From NCBI GenBank assembly GCA_021776615.1, contig JAJFFO010000013.1, positions 151,339 to 215,338 of the forward strand: DNA of 64,000 nucleotides, given 5' to 3'. Source of the stretch: Robiginitomaculum sp. (GTDB taxonomy: Bacteria; Pseudomonadota; Alphaproteobacteria; Caulobacterales; Maricaulaceae). Positions 38,376-47,152 of this stretch are shown here, in pieces. Numbering within the stretch: the stretch's first letter is position 1; the number at the start of each line of letters is the position of its first letter. A program made the translations under genes and the position numbers. Below the pieces are notes generated by a model. The model was given only the letters and a program-made list of their open reading frames with translations, was not told where the DNA came from and did not search any database.

Positions 38376-40169
38376 TCATATACGCGCTTTACCGGCCAAG
38401 ATTTGCCTATGGACCATTTTTGTCATGGGGATATAGGTCTGCGCTGCCCGGTCCAGAACAAAAAGCGACTCGCTTACCTTATCCGGATCATACCCCTGCT
38501 CGACCAAATCCACTTTGCGAAACTTGAAAGTGCCAGTGGTTTCCGCCGCCCTTTGCTCACGCAAAAACAGCGGAATAGCAAAGACCGGCAATTGTTCGGC
38601 CAAATGATGGTATAATTTGCAATGGTCAATATCGCCGGTGGGCACAAAGGCCGCCATGCCCGCACGGCCATCATGGCCCGGCACCGCCACCCCATAGACA
38701 TTGGCTTGGGTGACATCAGCATATGAGGAGAAGGCTGCCGCCACTTCGCCGGTAGAAACATTTTCCGCCATCCACCGAAAGGTGTCGCCGACCCGATCGA
38801 CAAAATAATAATAGCCATGGCGATCAGTGCGCATCAGATCGCCGGTGCGAAAATAGGCATCGCCTTTTTTGAACACATCGCGCAGTATTTTTTTCTCAGT
38901 TTCTGCCTTTGTGCCATAACCATCAAAGCGATATCGCGCGTCTTGGGTATCGATCAAGCCAATGGCCTCGCCGGCAGTGCCGTCTTCCGCGCGCAGGCAA
39001 AAACCGTCGGCACCACGCAGGGGTATCTGGCTATCGAGATCAATCTGCACCAAAGCGATATTGAATTTCTCTTGTGCATAGCTGGGTACGCGGCCAATGG
39101 CGGCCACCTGCCCATCGGCATTAAACATGCCGACATTGCCTTCTGTCGCCCCATAAAATTCGGTAATTTTACGAATGTTAAAACGATCACGAAAGCGCAG
39201 CCAGACATCCTTGCTCAGGCCATTGCCAATCATGGCGCGAATGCGGTGTTGTTTCTCGCACGGGGTTTGCGGGGTGCTTAGCAAAAACCGGCACAATTCG
39301 CCGACATACATAAACAAGGTCGCTTTATGGCGCACCGCCACGTCCCAAAATCGCGATGCCGAAAACTGCCGCTCGACGATCAATGCACCGCCAAGCAATA
39401 AAGCCGGGCCGACACCACACAGACCGCCTGTCGCATGATATAGCGGCAACACCATCATCATCCGGTCCTTAGGGCCAGCGCCGACCGAAGCGCTAAAAGA
39501 ACTCATATAACGCTGCGCACGCGAGTGGGAAACCGGTGCCGCTTTGGGCAGCCCGGTGGTGCCGCTGGTAAACATTTTCAGCACCGGATCCTTGCCGCGC
39601 AAATCGGCACGCAAATCGCCATTCGGGCGATCAATGGGCAGTGCCTGCAGTGCTGCGCCAAAATCCTGCGCATCCTTATGGGAGGCATCGAGGCACCACA
39701 AGGGCAAGGGCACGGCAAATTCCGCCGCCACCGCGCGCACTTCTGCTATCAGGCCAGTTTCCGAAATCAGTGCCTTGGATTGGGCAACACTGATGCAATG
39801 CACCAGGCTGTGACCGACCAAAGAGGTGTTCAATAATGCCGCAATCACCCCGACTTTGGACAGGCCATACCAAATCGCCACATATTCCAGCCGATTATGG
39901 CTAAACAAGGTAACCGTATCGCCGGGTTTCAGGCCTTGCGCCAAGGCCCAATGGGCCACCTGATTGGCGTAGTTTTCAAACTCTTGATAGGTCCATGTCT
40001 GGTCGTCGGCAATAATAGCGATACGGTCATGGAAGCGATCAACTGCCGCCTCCATTTCGTCGGTCAATAAAAACGGGGAATTGGGGTCAATATGCTCGAG
40101 CCGCTTTAGCGTTGTACGCATCGTCTTCAAAAAATGGTATTCGCGTCGTATCGCGGCAAAAAGCCCCAT
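38376..40169 (-). CDS. Long-chain acyl-CoA synthetase, FATP/FadD6-like
   Basis: 597-residue ANL-superfamily ligase of the fatty-acid transport protein group. Phosphate loop FTSGTTGLPKAAPVSH; FATP-typical MVLPLYHATGGLCGVGPALLLGG; EFYGATEGN; the AMP-binding YFRTGDLM; and the hinge YYYFVDRVGDTFRWMAENVST, with C-terminal GTFKFRKVDLVEQGYDP. It would activate long or very long chain acids for degradation or lipid synthesis. Single gene; the esterase and small-protein genes downstream are separated by over 100 bases. Confidence 0.9.
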   Translation of the reverse strand: MGLFAAIRREYHFLKTMRTTLKRLEHIDPNSPFLLTDEMEAAVDRFHDRIAIIADDQTWTYQEFENYANQVAHWALAQGLKPGDTVTLFSHNRLEYVAIWYGLSKVGVIAALLNTSLVGHSLVHCISVAQSKALISETGLIAEVRAVAAEFAVPLPLWCLDASHKDAQDFGAALQALPIDRPNGDLRADLRGKDPVLKMFTSGTTGLPKAAPVSHSRAQRYMSSFSASVGAGPKDRMMMVLPLYHATGGLCGVGPALLLGGALIVERQFSASRFWDVAVRHKATLFMYVGELCRFLLSTPQTPCEKQHRIRAMIGNGLSKDVWLRFRDRFNIRKITEFYGATEGNVGMFNADGQVAAIGRVPSYAQEKFNIALVQIDLDSQIPLRGADGFCLRAEDGTAGEAIGLIDTQDARYRFDGYGTKAETEKKILRDVFKKGDAYFRTGDLMRTDRHGYYYFVDRVGDTFRWMAENVSTGEVAAAFSSYADVTQANVYGVAVPGHDGRAGMAAFVPTGDIDHCKLYHHLAEQLPVFAIPLFLREQRAAETTGTFKFRKVDLVEQGYDPDKVSESLFVLDRAAQTYIPMTKMVHRQILAGKARI

Positions 40170-40258
40170 AGTGTCTCACTCCTCATAAGCGGGGCAAGCT
40201 TACGCGCTGGCACCTATGGGTCAATGAAACTTAGCGCACAAATCATCGCATTCATGTG

Positions 40259-40287
40259 AAAAAAAGCCCCCCGCAAATACGGAGGGC
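40259..40287 (-). terminator. Rho-independent terminator of the beta-propeller/TPR gene
   Basis: On the minus strand GCCCTCCG (from 40287) pairs with CGGGGGGC around a six-base loop, with one mismatch, then seven T. It lies about 145 bases after the stop of the gene at 40434 and before the acyl-CoA synthetase promoter. Confidence 0.7.
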
Positions 40288-40433
40288 CTTGGAAATTTTC
40301 GCTTGCAAACACTAAACCGGGAGAGGCAGCGTTCAGCCCTTACTCAGCAAATTTCGCGCCACAAGCGAATTGGCAATTGTGTTTCATAATGGCGCATCCA
40401 CCACCCACGGGGTGGGAAGAATTAATGACTCGC

Positions 40434-41723
40434 CTAATCATGCCGCAAAGCTCTAACACCGGCCAAACGTCGCACGGCCTCCTTATGATTGGGTTTCAAA
40501 GCCAAAGCCCGATCATAAAGCGCAATGGCTTTGCTCCGCGCGCCATAATCTGCTTGCGCGTTAGCGGCATTGACCAAAGCGGTAACATTGCTTCCATGAT
40601 CGGCAATAAGCCATGAATGCAGCGCCATTGCCGATAAATGGTCATGCTGGGAGAAAAAGGCTTTCGCCGCACGGTTCACGGTCGCGATAAAAGCGCTTTC
40701 GCGAGAGCTAAAATTGCTTTTGAGCATATCATAGGCTTTTCTCAATTCAGCATTGCCGCCCAAACTGGCTGCCCGCAACAGAGCGCGGCGCGGATTGGGC
40801 ATATAGATACGGCGTACGCGGATGGTGCCACGCTCGCCCAAGCGCATACCGCCATCCAGCGTGTTCACGTAAAGCATATCGCCCGTGGCCCAAATTCCGT
40901 TGGGGTAAGACAGGCTGGCCTGCACACCGGTGCCGTCCTTGGAATCACGAACACCATCACCGGACACAACTTCATAGCTGCCATCGGGCTTAACGCCGAG
41001 CACAACATGCTCCCACAGTTTTGTAACGAACAACATACCGCTCGAATAGGCGATATGGGCGTTATAATTGCCCGGAAGATCGGCAAGTTTTGTGACTTTT
41101 CCTTCCGGAGATATTTTGGCGACGGCCGTATTTTTCAAGCTGACCGCGTAGAGATTGCCTTGCCGGTCAATGGTCAAACCATTGCCACCATCCAGCAATT
41201 CATGCTTGGCAAACACACTAACCTTGCCGCTTTGGTCAATCTTGACCACATTTCCAGCCATAAAATTGATGGCAAAAACCTCGCCCTTGGCATTTTTGGC
41301 CATGCCCACCGGACAATCGAGTCCTTCAGTTGCAAAACTGTATTTATTGCCGGACCGGTCGAGCCGGGTAATACGGTCCGCATTGCATTCTCCGACCAAG
41401 ACATCACCATTGGACAGCACCAACAGCCCGGAGGAGCCGTAAAACCCATCAGCAAAAAGTTCCACATCGCCATGGGGGTCAATGCGCCAAACTGAATTGT
41501 CCTGATTGGCAACATAGACATAGCGAAAAGAGTCAGCGGCAATGCCGCCTATACGCCCCGTGCCATCAATGCTTGGCCCCAATAGCGGCATGGTGTCGGT
41601 ATAAAACTGACTCCATTCTGGCCGTGCACTCGATTGGGCGTGCACGAGCGTGGTCATTAACATGGCCGTCAGGCAATACAAGGCTTGCCGCCAATTCAGG
41701 CGTGGAAAAAACGAGCGTTTCAT
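40434..41723 (-). CDS. Exported NHL/SMP-30-like beta-propeller protein with TPR tail
   Basis: 429 residues. Signal peptide (about 1-29, ending VHAQ), then a beta-propeller at about 50-320 built of repeats such as GNGLTIDRQGNLYAVSL and VGMAKNAKGEVFAINF, and a C-terminal helical part (about 325-425) ending in one clear tetratricopeptide repeat (NAANAQADYGARSKAIALYDRALAL). The ATG at 41723 has GGAG upstream; a longer start at 41744 does not. Probably periplasmic. Divergent to a winged-helix/TPR regulator, which may control it. Substrate unknown. Confidence 0.75.
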   Translation of the reverse strand: MKRSFFPRLNWRQALYCLTAMLMTTLVHAQSSARPEWSQFYTDTMPLLGPSIDGTGRIGGIAADSFRYVYVANQDNSVWRIDPHGDVELFADGFYGSSGLLVLSNGDVLVGECNADRITRLDRSGNKYSFATEGLDCPVGMAKNAKGEVFAINFMAGNVVKIDQSGKVSVFAKHELLDGGNGLTIDRQGNLYAVSLKNTAVAKISPEGKVTKLADLPGNYNAHIAYSSGMLFVTKLWEHVVLGVKPDGSYEVVSGDGVRDSKDGTGVQASLSYPNGIWATGDMLYVNTLDGGMRLGERGTIRVRRIYMPNPRRALLRAASLGGNAELRKAYDMLKSNFSSRESAFIATVNRAAKAFFSQHDHLSAMALHSWLIADHGSNVTALVNAANAQADYGARSKAIALYDRALALKPNHKEAVRRLAGVRALRHD

Positions 41724-41828
41724 AAAGATCTCCGCAAATGACATGGATTAAGCCACCTTGGTTTATGTTGCCCGCACGGCATTCAATCGATAACTTCTGA
41801 AATTAATCTGAATTGGTTCTGAAAACAT

Positions 41829-43307
41829 ATGGTTTTGAAAAGTAAAGCGGCGAGTGAAGCTCCAGCGAAAATTGCCAGTTTTGGCGATTTTCAACTGGAT
41901 TTTCGCACTAATGAGCTTTTTAAAAACGGCCAAAAGTGTGATTTGCCGGAACAAGCAGCGCGTATTTTGAAGTTAATGCTGCAAAACCCGGGTGAACTGA
42001 TAACGCGACAGCAGATTTGCCAGCAAATATGGCCTGATTTGCACATTGATTACGATGCTGGCCTCAACACCGCCATTCGCAGTATTAGACGCGCATTAGG
42101 CGACAAGACCGGGACACCGGGCTTTATAGAAACCATTCCTCGGCGCGGCTATCGGTTTTTGGCAATGGTGAAAACTGCCGACAATAACCCGTCCCCAACT
42201 TCCACTGCGACCAGCATTTCCAAAATGCGCCCGCTTCACATCGGGTTTGCAGCAACGCTTTTGTTGACGGCGGTGCTTGGCGTTTTTCTATGGCAAGGTT
42301 TTGCAAAGCCAGAGCCCGCGCCGAAAGAGCAAAAGCAAATTTCCTACCTGCAATCGCCCGCTTATGAGGACTTTTTGCGTGCGAAACACGCGCTTACCCA
42401 ATCCGACCATGCCTTGGCCAAGCTGTTGCTGGAGAAAACCATAGAGACCGATCCAAAATTCGCGCCCGCTTTTGTTGGCATCGCGCGACTTACCGTCCAT
42501 GGACGTAGGCAAGGTTCAGATGCGATAGAGCGCGGTCTGGCTTTGGTCGAACGCGCGCTGGAGATTGATCCAAATCTTGCAGAGGCCTACGTGCTCAAGG
42601 CAGGTATCACCCTTTATTATTTTCGCGACACCGACGGCGCCAGAGCGCTGTTATCGCGGGCGCAAGAATTGTCACCGGGGGACGCACAAGCTTATGTGAC
42701 CGAGGCCTATGCCAATGCCATAGAAGGAAAAATGCCGGCCGCCTTAACGGCTATCGCAAAGGCCCATGCGATTAATCCATTATCGGCTTCGTCGAATGCC
42801 GATTATGGCTGGGTTCATTATAAAGCGCATAATTGGAGCGATGCAGAACGGCTTTGTCGAACCAGCGTAGAATTATCGTCTAAATCCGCCTTCGCGCTTG
42901 AATGCGTTATCCACGTAAACCATAGCCAGCACGATTATGCGGAAGTTGCAGAATTTGGCCTTGAGCTCATGGCATTGCGAGGTGCCAGCATCCAAGAAAT
43001 GCACAATATCCGCACCATAGAAAAGTCCAAGGATCGGGCTTTGGCCTATTGGAATTGGGCGTTAAACTGGGCGGTGCAAAATACAGCTTCTATTTCCGAT
43101 CCACTGTCCAACAAAGCCATCATTCTGACCAAGCTTGGCCGTGCTGACGAGGCCATCGCCATATTTCAAAATGCTTTTGAGCAAAATGGCGAAGCGTTTT
43201 TAAGCTTTCTCGCCATTGACCCACGGGTAGATGAATTACGCTCACACCCCGGCTTCGCCGCCTTGGCAGCAAAAAGCCGAACCCCCATTCCCCGCCAAAA
43301 CCCGTAA
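41829..43307 (+). CDS. CadC-like membrane regulator: winged helix, TM, TPR
   Basis: 492 residues. An OmpR/PhoB-type winged helix at about 18-115 (FGDFQLDFRTNELFKNG, TIRSIRRALGD, IETIPRRGYRF), a transmembrane segment at about 137-157 (IGFAATLLLTAVLGVFLW), and a C-terminal tetratricopeptide domain (about 175-475) facing the periplasm. This is the ToxR/CadC layout, in which a membrane-bound regulator binds DNA without a receiver domain. It is divergent to the exported propeller/TPR gene with about 100 bases between starts, so that gene is the obvious candidate target. Last chromosomal gene before the tRNA fragment. Confidence 0.85.
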   Translation: MVLKSKAASEAPAKIASFGDFQLDFRTNELFKNGQKCDLPEQAARILKLMLQNPGELITRQQICQQIWPDLHIDYDAGLNTAIRSIRRALGDKTGTPGFIETIPRRGYRFLAMVKTADNNPSPTSTATSISKMRPLHIGFAATLLLTAVLGVFLWQGFAKPEPAPKEQKQISYLQSPAYEDFLRAKHALTQSDHALAKLLLEKTIETDPKFAPAFVGIARLTVHGRRQGSDAIERGLALVERALEIDPNLAEAYVLKAGITLYYFRDTDGARALLSRAQELSPGDAQAYVTEAYANAIEGKMPAALTAIAKAHAINPLSASSNADYGWVHYKAHNWSDAERLCRTSVELSSKSAFALECVIHVNHSQHDYAEVAEFGLELMALRGASIQEMHNIRTIEKSKDRALAYWNWALNWAVQNTASISDPLSNKAIILTKLGRADEAIAIFQNAFEQNGEAFLSFLAIDPRVDELRSHPGFAALAAKSRTPIPRQNP

Positions 43308-43325
43308 GGGCCGCCCGCCGGACCG

Positions 43326-43395
43326 CGAAGTATAAAAAAATAACGCCCTCAAAAGCTAAGCGTCAGCACCGCGGTAGGGCAAAATAAAGATGGCG
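43326..43395. repeat. Copy 1 of a tRNA trailer-like repeat
   Basis: About 70 bases sharing ATAACGCCCTCA and GTCAGCACCGCGGTAGGGCA with copy 2 at 43481-43545. On the minus strand it reads as a hairpin (GACGC...GGGCGTT) followed by a T-run, so it looks like a tRNA-gene terminator without its tRNA. Function: none visible beyond that. Confidence 0.55.
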
Positions 43396-43480
43396 CAGAT
43401 ACAGGAATCTTCGTCGAACCGCACCCCGGCGCCCAAAACATTTGGCGTTCACCGCCCCACCCTAAGGCGCCTCTTCGCGC

Positions 43481-43545
43481 CGCGAGATAGAAAAGATAAC
43501 GCCCTCATATAGCGGGCGTCAGCACCGCGGTAGGGCAAATAAAGA
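43481..43545 (-). terminator. Trailer and terminator of tRNA-Leu (copy 2 of repeat)
   Basis: Directly follows the CCA end of the tRNA fragment on the minus strand. ACGCCC and GGGCGT form a stem around GCTATATGA, followed by TATCTTTT. It is the second copy of the repeat seen at 43326-43395. Confidence 0.6.
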
Positions 43546-43601
43546 TGGTGCCGGTGGTCGGAATCGAACCGACACTTTCGTAAGAAAACGGGATTTTGAA
43601 T
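43546..43601 (-). tRNA. 3' fragment of tRNA-Leu(CAA): attachment site
   Basis: On the minus strand the 56 bases run from the anticodon loop (ATTCAAAATCCC, anticodon CAA at 43596-43598) through a long class II variable arm, the T arm (GTCGGTTCGATTCCGAC) and the acceptor strand CACCGGCA with encoded CCA (43546). The D arm and 5' acceptor strand are absent: upstream of the anticodon loop the sequence becomes unrelated AT-rich DNA. This is what a site-specific integrase leaves at the distal end of an element inserted into a tRNA 3' end. I therefore read it as an att site, not a working tRNA. Confidence 0.8.
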
Positions 43602-43995
43602 GATTTAACTGTTAAAAATTGATATGCTAACTAATTGAACTTAAAGATTATTTATTTTTATGATTTTTCACTGTGTAAGATATTGTGTAAGTTTTGTGTA
43701 ACTTTTCACCATAAACCGCATACATAAAATCGATCAAAAATTGGTGTTTTTCCACATAAGGTGCTCCAAAAACATAAAACCGCTCCAGATGCTCACAGAG
43801 GAGCATTAGAGCCAGTCGCTATCAAAACCACCACCTCAACAGCCTGCTTTCATATAAGCCCGTCAATTAATGCCTCCTTAGTCAGTTTTTCTTTTTTAAC
43901 CCAATCCACACCTCATCTCTTTTGCCCTTCACCTAGCGCCAACTTTTCATTGTTTTATCCTTGCAAATTGAAAGCGAACCTTTTAATATGCAAGG
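43602..43995. other. Gene-free left end of the element
   Basis: AT-rich DNA between the att site and the first gene. It contains three TGTGTAA repeats (separate entry). I see no coding frame with a ribosome binding site and no integrase remnant. Confidence 0.5.
43672..43701 (+). repeat. Three TGTGTAA direct repeats near the att site
   Basis: TGTGTAAG at 43672 and 43684 and TGTGTAAC at 43695, spaced 12 and 11 bases, about one helical turn. They lie about 70 bases inside the element from the tRNA fragment. Phased short direct repeats at this place are typical of integrase arm-type or excisionase sites, but no test of that is possible here. Confidence 0.5.
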
Positions 43996-45174
43996 ATGAT
44001 TAAGAGAGAAATACATCAAAAAGTAATACAAGCCCTTACCCGTCAATCAGCGGTGGCTCTTATTGGCCCGCGCCAGGTTGGCAAAACAACCTTAGCCCTT
44101 GATATAGCAGAAAGCAGAGAGGCTGTTTACCTTGACCTTGAGGCAGTTGAAGATAGAGAGAAGCTTAGAAACCCAACATTATTCCTTACAAAGAATGAGA
44201 ATAAGTTGGTCATTCTTGATGAAATTCACCGTATGCCAGAGATATTTCAGGAGTTGCGTGGCCTGATAGATAAAGGTCGCCGTAAAGGGCTTAGAACTGG
44301 ACGTTTTTTAATACTTGGATCAGCCTCAATTGATCTTTTGCGGCAATCAGGAGAAACCTTGGCCGGAAGAATTGAATATATTGATATGGAGCCTTTGAAT
44401 GTCTTGGAAACAATACCCGAAGGCAAAGAAAATTCTGCACAATTATGGGTGCGTGGTGGATTTCCTGATAGTTATTTAGCTGCGAATGATGAAGATAGTT
44501 ATGCTTATCGACGCAACTTTATCCGTACATATTTAGAAAGAGATGTACCGCAATTCGGCCCACGTATACCAGCGGAGACGCTTGAACGTTTATGGATCAT
44601 GTTAGCCCATAATCAGGGGCAATTTTTGAATGCTTCGCGCTTGGCCGCCAGCTTATCTATTTCAGCACCGACTGTAAGCAATTACATTGACCTCCTGGCT
44701 GACCTTTTGCTAGTTCGGCGTTTACCGCCGTTGCACACTAATACAAAAAAACGCCTCGTAAAGGCACCGCGCGTTTATGTGCGAGATAGCGGCATCACCC
44801 ATGCATTATTAGGCCTTGCTGATTACAACCAACTTTCAGGACACCCCGTGTTTGGATCAAGCTGGGAAGGGTTTGTAATAGAGAACTTACTTTCTGTTGC
44901 GCCAGTCAGAACCAAGGCCAGCTTTTACCGCACCTCGGCTGGCGCAGAAATTGATCTGATACTGGAATTCTCTGGCGGTGAAATATGGGCAATTGAGATT
45001 AAAAGCGGATTAGGACCTAGATTAACAAAGGGTTTTCACAATGCTCTTGAAGATATAAAACCAAACCGCAGTTTTGTGGTTCATGCAGGATCAGAGCAAT
45101 ACCCTGTTACAGAAGAAACTGATGCTATCAGTTTGCTTGACTTAGCAACTAAATTAAAAAAACTCAGACGGTGA
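43996..45174 (+). CDS. AAA ATPase with DUF4143 domain
   Basis: 392 residues. An AAA_14 ATPase domain at about 15-135 has Walker A GPRQVGKT (24-31), Walker B KLVILDEIHRM and the sensor LILGSASIDLL. A winged-helix stretch (about 215-260, NASRLAASLSISAPTVSNYIDLL) is followed by the C-terminal DUF4143 nuclease-like domain with SWEGFVIENLL, AEIDLILEF and IEIKSG (a PD-(D/E)xK pattern). Such proteins are widespread in genomic islands; some are thought to be defence or toxin-like, but the function is not established. No partner gene. Confidence 0.85.
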   Translation: MIKREIHQKVIQALTRQSAVALIGPRQVGKTTLALDIAESREAVYLDLEAVEDREKLRNPTLFLTKNENKLVILDEIHRMPEIFQELRGLIDKGRRKGLRTGRFLILGSASIDLLRQSGETLAGRIEYIDMEPLNVLETIPEGKENSAQLWVRGGFPDSYLAANDEDSYAYRRNFIRTYLERDVPQFGPRIPAETLERLWIMLAHNQGQFLNASRLAASLSISAPTVSNYIDLLADLLLVRRLPPLHTNTKKRLVKAPRVYVRDSGITHALLGLADYNQLSGHPVFGSSWEGFVIENLLSVAPVRTKASFYRTSAGAEIDLILEFSGGEIWAIEIKSGLGPRLTKGFHNALEDIKPNRSFVVHAGSEQYPVTEETDAISLLDLATKLKKLRR

Positions 45175-45209
45175 TATTGGCTGCTTAATATTCTTGGACA
45201 GCAATTCCA

Positions 45210-46454
45210 TCACAGACGGGCATTGGTTATCGCCTCTTCAATTAGCGAGGATGTGTTTTTACTAACACCACATTCACTTGCAAACACATTCCAATTAGCA
45301 ACCGCAACCTCAACACGCGCGACCACCTCTTTAACGTCCTGTGGTTTAATATCGGCAATTCTGCCCAATTCAAATAAATGCTCGCTAGTAACGTTTTTCC
45401 CATGCCCTAAAACCGAAGTTGAATGCTCTCCACCCGGCCCCTCTGACCAAGTCAAATCATATGCTGGTGCCATGCGCCAAGTACCGTCACGCTCCATGAT
45501 GTAGCTAAACTGGCGAGCATGGTCATCACGGTTATGGGCAAGGACGTTAAAAACAGCTAGCGCAAACATAGCCTTGCTTTCGCGTTGATCCCTCGTTACC
45601 GAGCGGGTCAGTAACAGTAAATCTTTATAATCAAGTGCTGGAATTCGAATATCTGTATAGAGCAAACCACTAGCTGAATGCACATGAAAACGACGCGTTC
45701 CTTCACGGTCAAATCGACGAGTCGCAAAATAAGGGCGACCTTTGCTTCCTTCCAATAATTTAGTCTCCGGCATTATCACGCCAGCCTCTTTGGCCATTAA
45801 CGCATAAGCCATTTCAATTTCAGCAATATCTTCAGGATCGCCGTGTCCTGCAAATTTCACTAAATAATGCACATATCCATCTGGCACATTATCGGTACCG
45901 TGAATGGCATGTCCTTGGTCATTTATTGCAATCAACGCCTTTGGACGAGCTCCCCCAGGTGATCCACCGACCTTACCTAAAATGGAAATTAATTCACTAA
46001 CATCACCCTTGAGCACGAGGCTCGCATCAGTAGCCAGTTTATCTAAATCAAGCGTTTTAGATGTAGGCCCCCAAACCTCATTGGATGGTTCATATGTCAA
46101 CGCTCCAATTCCCTTGCTTCCAACACAAGCAAGACGATCTAGAGGCGTTAGGCTTGATGGCTCTAACCCAAGCTGCCGGGCGCGGCGATCAACAAGCAAA
46201 CGTCCCCAGCCATCAGGAAGGCTATCATTTAAAAAGCCATGTAGCCCTTCAAAAGTTTCGGAACGGTGCGGGCTTTCTAGCTGGGTTGAACTGCGGTGAC
46301 GAACAGGCGAAAGCTCTAATCCTGTTTGCAAGAACGCGGGATCATATTCCAAATAGGCAATACGATCTCTATACGCCAGCCTGCCCACTGGTTGAATATC
46401 ATCAATATCCCATTGCAAAGAAACTGTAAGAGGTGTTCCAGGGTCTATTATCAC
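45210..46454 (-). CDS. hipA: HipA-family serine/threonine kinase toxin
   Basis: 414 residues, standard HipA length. N-terminal subdomain 1 (about 10-120, including FLNDSLPDGWGR and SKGIGALTYEP), a Gly-rich loop GGSPGGARPKAL (163-174), and the kinase core with the catalytic Asp310 in HNRDDHARQF and the metal-binding Asp333 in AYDLTWS. E. coli HipA phosphorylates GltX and halts translation; the target here may differ. Its ATG overlaps the stop of the antitoxin gene by four bases, so expression is coupled, and the antitoxin comes first as usual. Confidence 0.9.
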   Translation of the reverse strand: MIIDPGTPLTVSLQWDIDDIQPVGRLAYRDRIAYLEYDPAFLQTGLELSPVRHRSSTQLESPHRSETFEGLHGFLNDSLPDGWGRLLVDRRARQLGLEPSSLTPLDRLACVGSKGIGALTYEPSNEVWGPTSKTLDLDKLATDASLVLKGDVSELISILGKVGGSPGGARPKALIAINDQGHAIHGTDNVPDGYVHYLVKFAGHGDPEDIAEIEMAYALMAKEAGVIMPETKLLEGSKGRPYFATRRFDREGTRRFHVHSASGLLYTDIRIPALDYKDLLLLTRSVTRDQRESKAMFALAVFNVLAHNRDDHARQFSYIMERDGTWRMAPAYDLTWSEGPGGEHSTSVLGHGKNVTSEHLFELGRIADIKPQDVKEVVARVEVAVANWNVFASECGVSKNTSSLIEEAITNARL

Positions 46455-46753
46455 GAAATTCGCCCCCGTTTGGGCTTTTTGGTGCTCCCTAGAACATCAT
46501 CAAGCGTTTCAAACTTTTCCTCTTGTAACAAATTCTCTAACGCCTCCTCATCCCTTAATGCCAGAGCCAATCTGACAAATGAAACCAAGGCAATTTTTCC
46601 TGTCCGTTCGAACTTTTTCAATGTACCCAAAGGCACCCCGCTTCGTTTCGAAAGCCCATCTAAAGTAAGGTTTTGCGCCAAACGGCGTCGTTTTAGCCGC
46701 TTAGCCAATTTGGTCGTAACCTTTTCACCAGAAAACATCGTAAAGTCTATCAT
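46451..46753 (-). CDS. hipB: HipB-type antitoxin, XRE helix-turn-helix
   Basis: 100 residues with an XRE-family helix-turn-helix at about 12-65 (LAKRLKRRRLAQNLTLDGLSK, then RSGVPLGTLKKFERTG) and a short basic tail (STKKPKRGRIS). It should bind HipA and repress its own operon. The start codon overlaps the left arm of an inverted repeat, which fits autoregulation. Confidence 0.87.
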   Translation of the reverse strand: MIDFTMFSGEKVTTKLAKRLKRRRLAQNLTLDGLSKRSGVPLGTLKKFERTGKIALVSFVRLALALRDEEALENLLQEEKFETLDDVLGSTKKPKRGRIS

Positions 46754-46794
46754 AGTATCCCTTATTACAAATAATTGCCCTTAATGGATACTAT
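46752..46794. promoter_or_regulatory. Candidate HipB operator (inverted repeat)
   Basis: ATAGTATCC (46752-46760) and GGATACTAT (46786-46794) form a perfect 9-base dyad with 25 bases between, spanning the start of hipB and its upstream region. The TATCC/GGATA cores match those of E. coli hip operators, though there the spacing within one operator is 8; here each arm may belong to its own site. Confidence 0.55.
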
Positions 46795-46858
46795 CATATC
46801 TGTTACATTTTTGATAGTTTTAATGTTTCATGGCAATGGCAGAGCTAAAATGTCATTC

Positions 46859-47152
46859 CTAACCAAATAAAGACCCCTGACGACTAGCCTCTATATGGGC
46901 TTTCCATTCAGATTTCTGTGCTTCCTCATCCAGCCAAGCCGTAACTTGACCTATGACTCCACCCTTGTGGGCTTCAATTGTCCCTTGCGTATGGAAATGC
47001 GATTTATAGCCCGTTTCGGTCATGGGCAACGGCGCACGTTCAGGATTGATACTTTTGATTTCAAGATGGGCGAATGGAGCGTATCCTTGTGGGTCATAAC
47101 TCGCTTCAATCTCAATACCCTGCCATTTGAATCTATGAGCTTCCTTATTCAT
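46859..47152 (-). CDS. Hypothetical protein of mobile elements
   Basis: 97 residues from the ATG at 47152, which follows GGAAGGAAGA. Sequence is soluble, with FKWQGIEIEASYDPQGYAPFAHLEIKS-like beta pattern in the first half (residues 8-34) and GYKSHFHTQGTIEAHKG at 48-64, then an acidic/Trp-containing helix (TAWLDEEAQKSEWKAH). I know similar small proteins from alphaproteobacterial plasmids and conjugative elements but no function. It is not part of the hip operon, which is driven from its own promoter. Confidence 0.65.
   Translation of the reverse strand: MNKEAHRFKWQGIEIEASYDPQGYAPFAHLEIKSINPERAPLPMTETGYKSHFHTQGTIEAHKGGVIGQVTAWLDEEAQKSEWKAHIEASRQGSLFG

Noticed and set aside
43761..44003. 80-codon frame before the AAA/DUF4143 gene
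   Set aside because: Composition is not protein-like, there is no ribosome binding site, and it overlaps the start of the ATPase gene.
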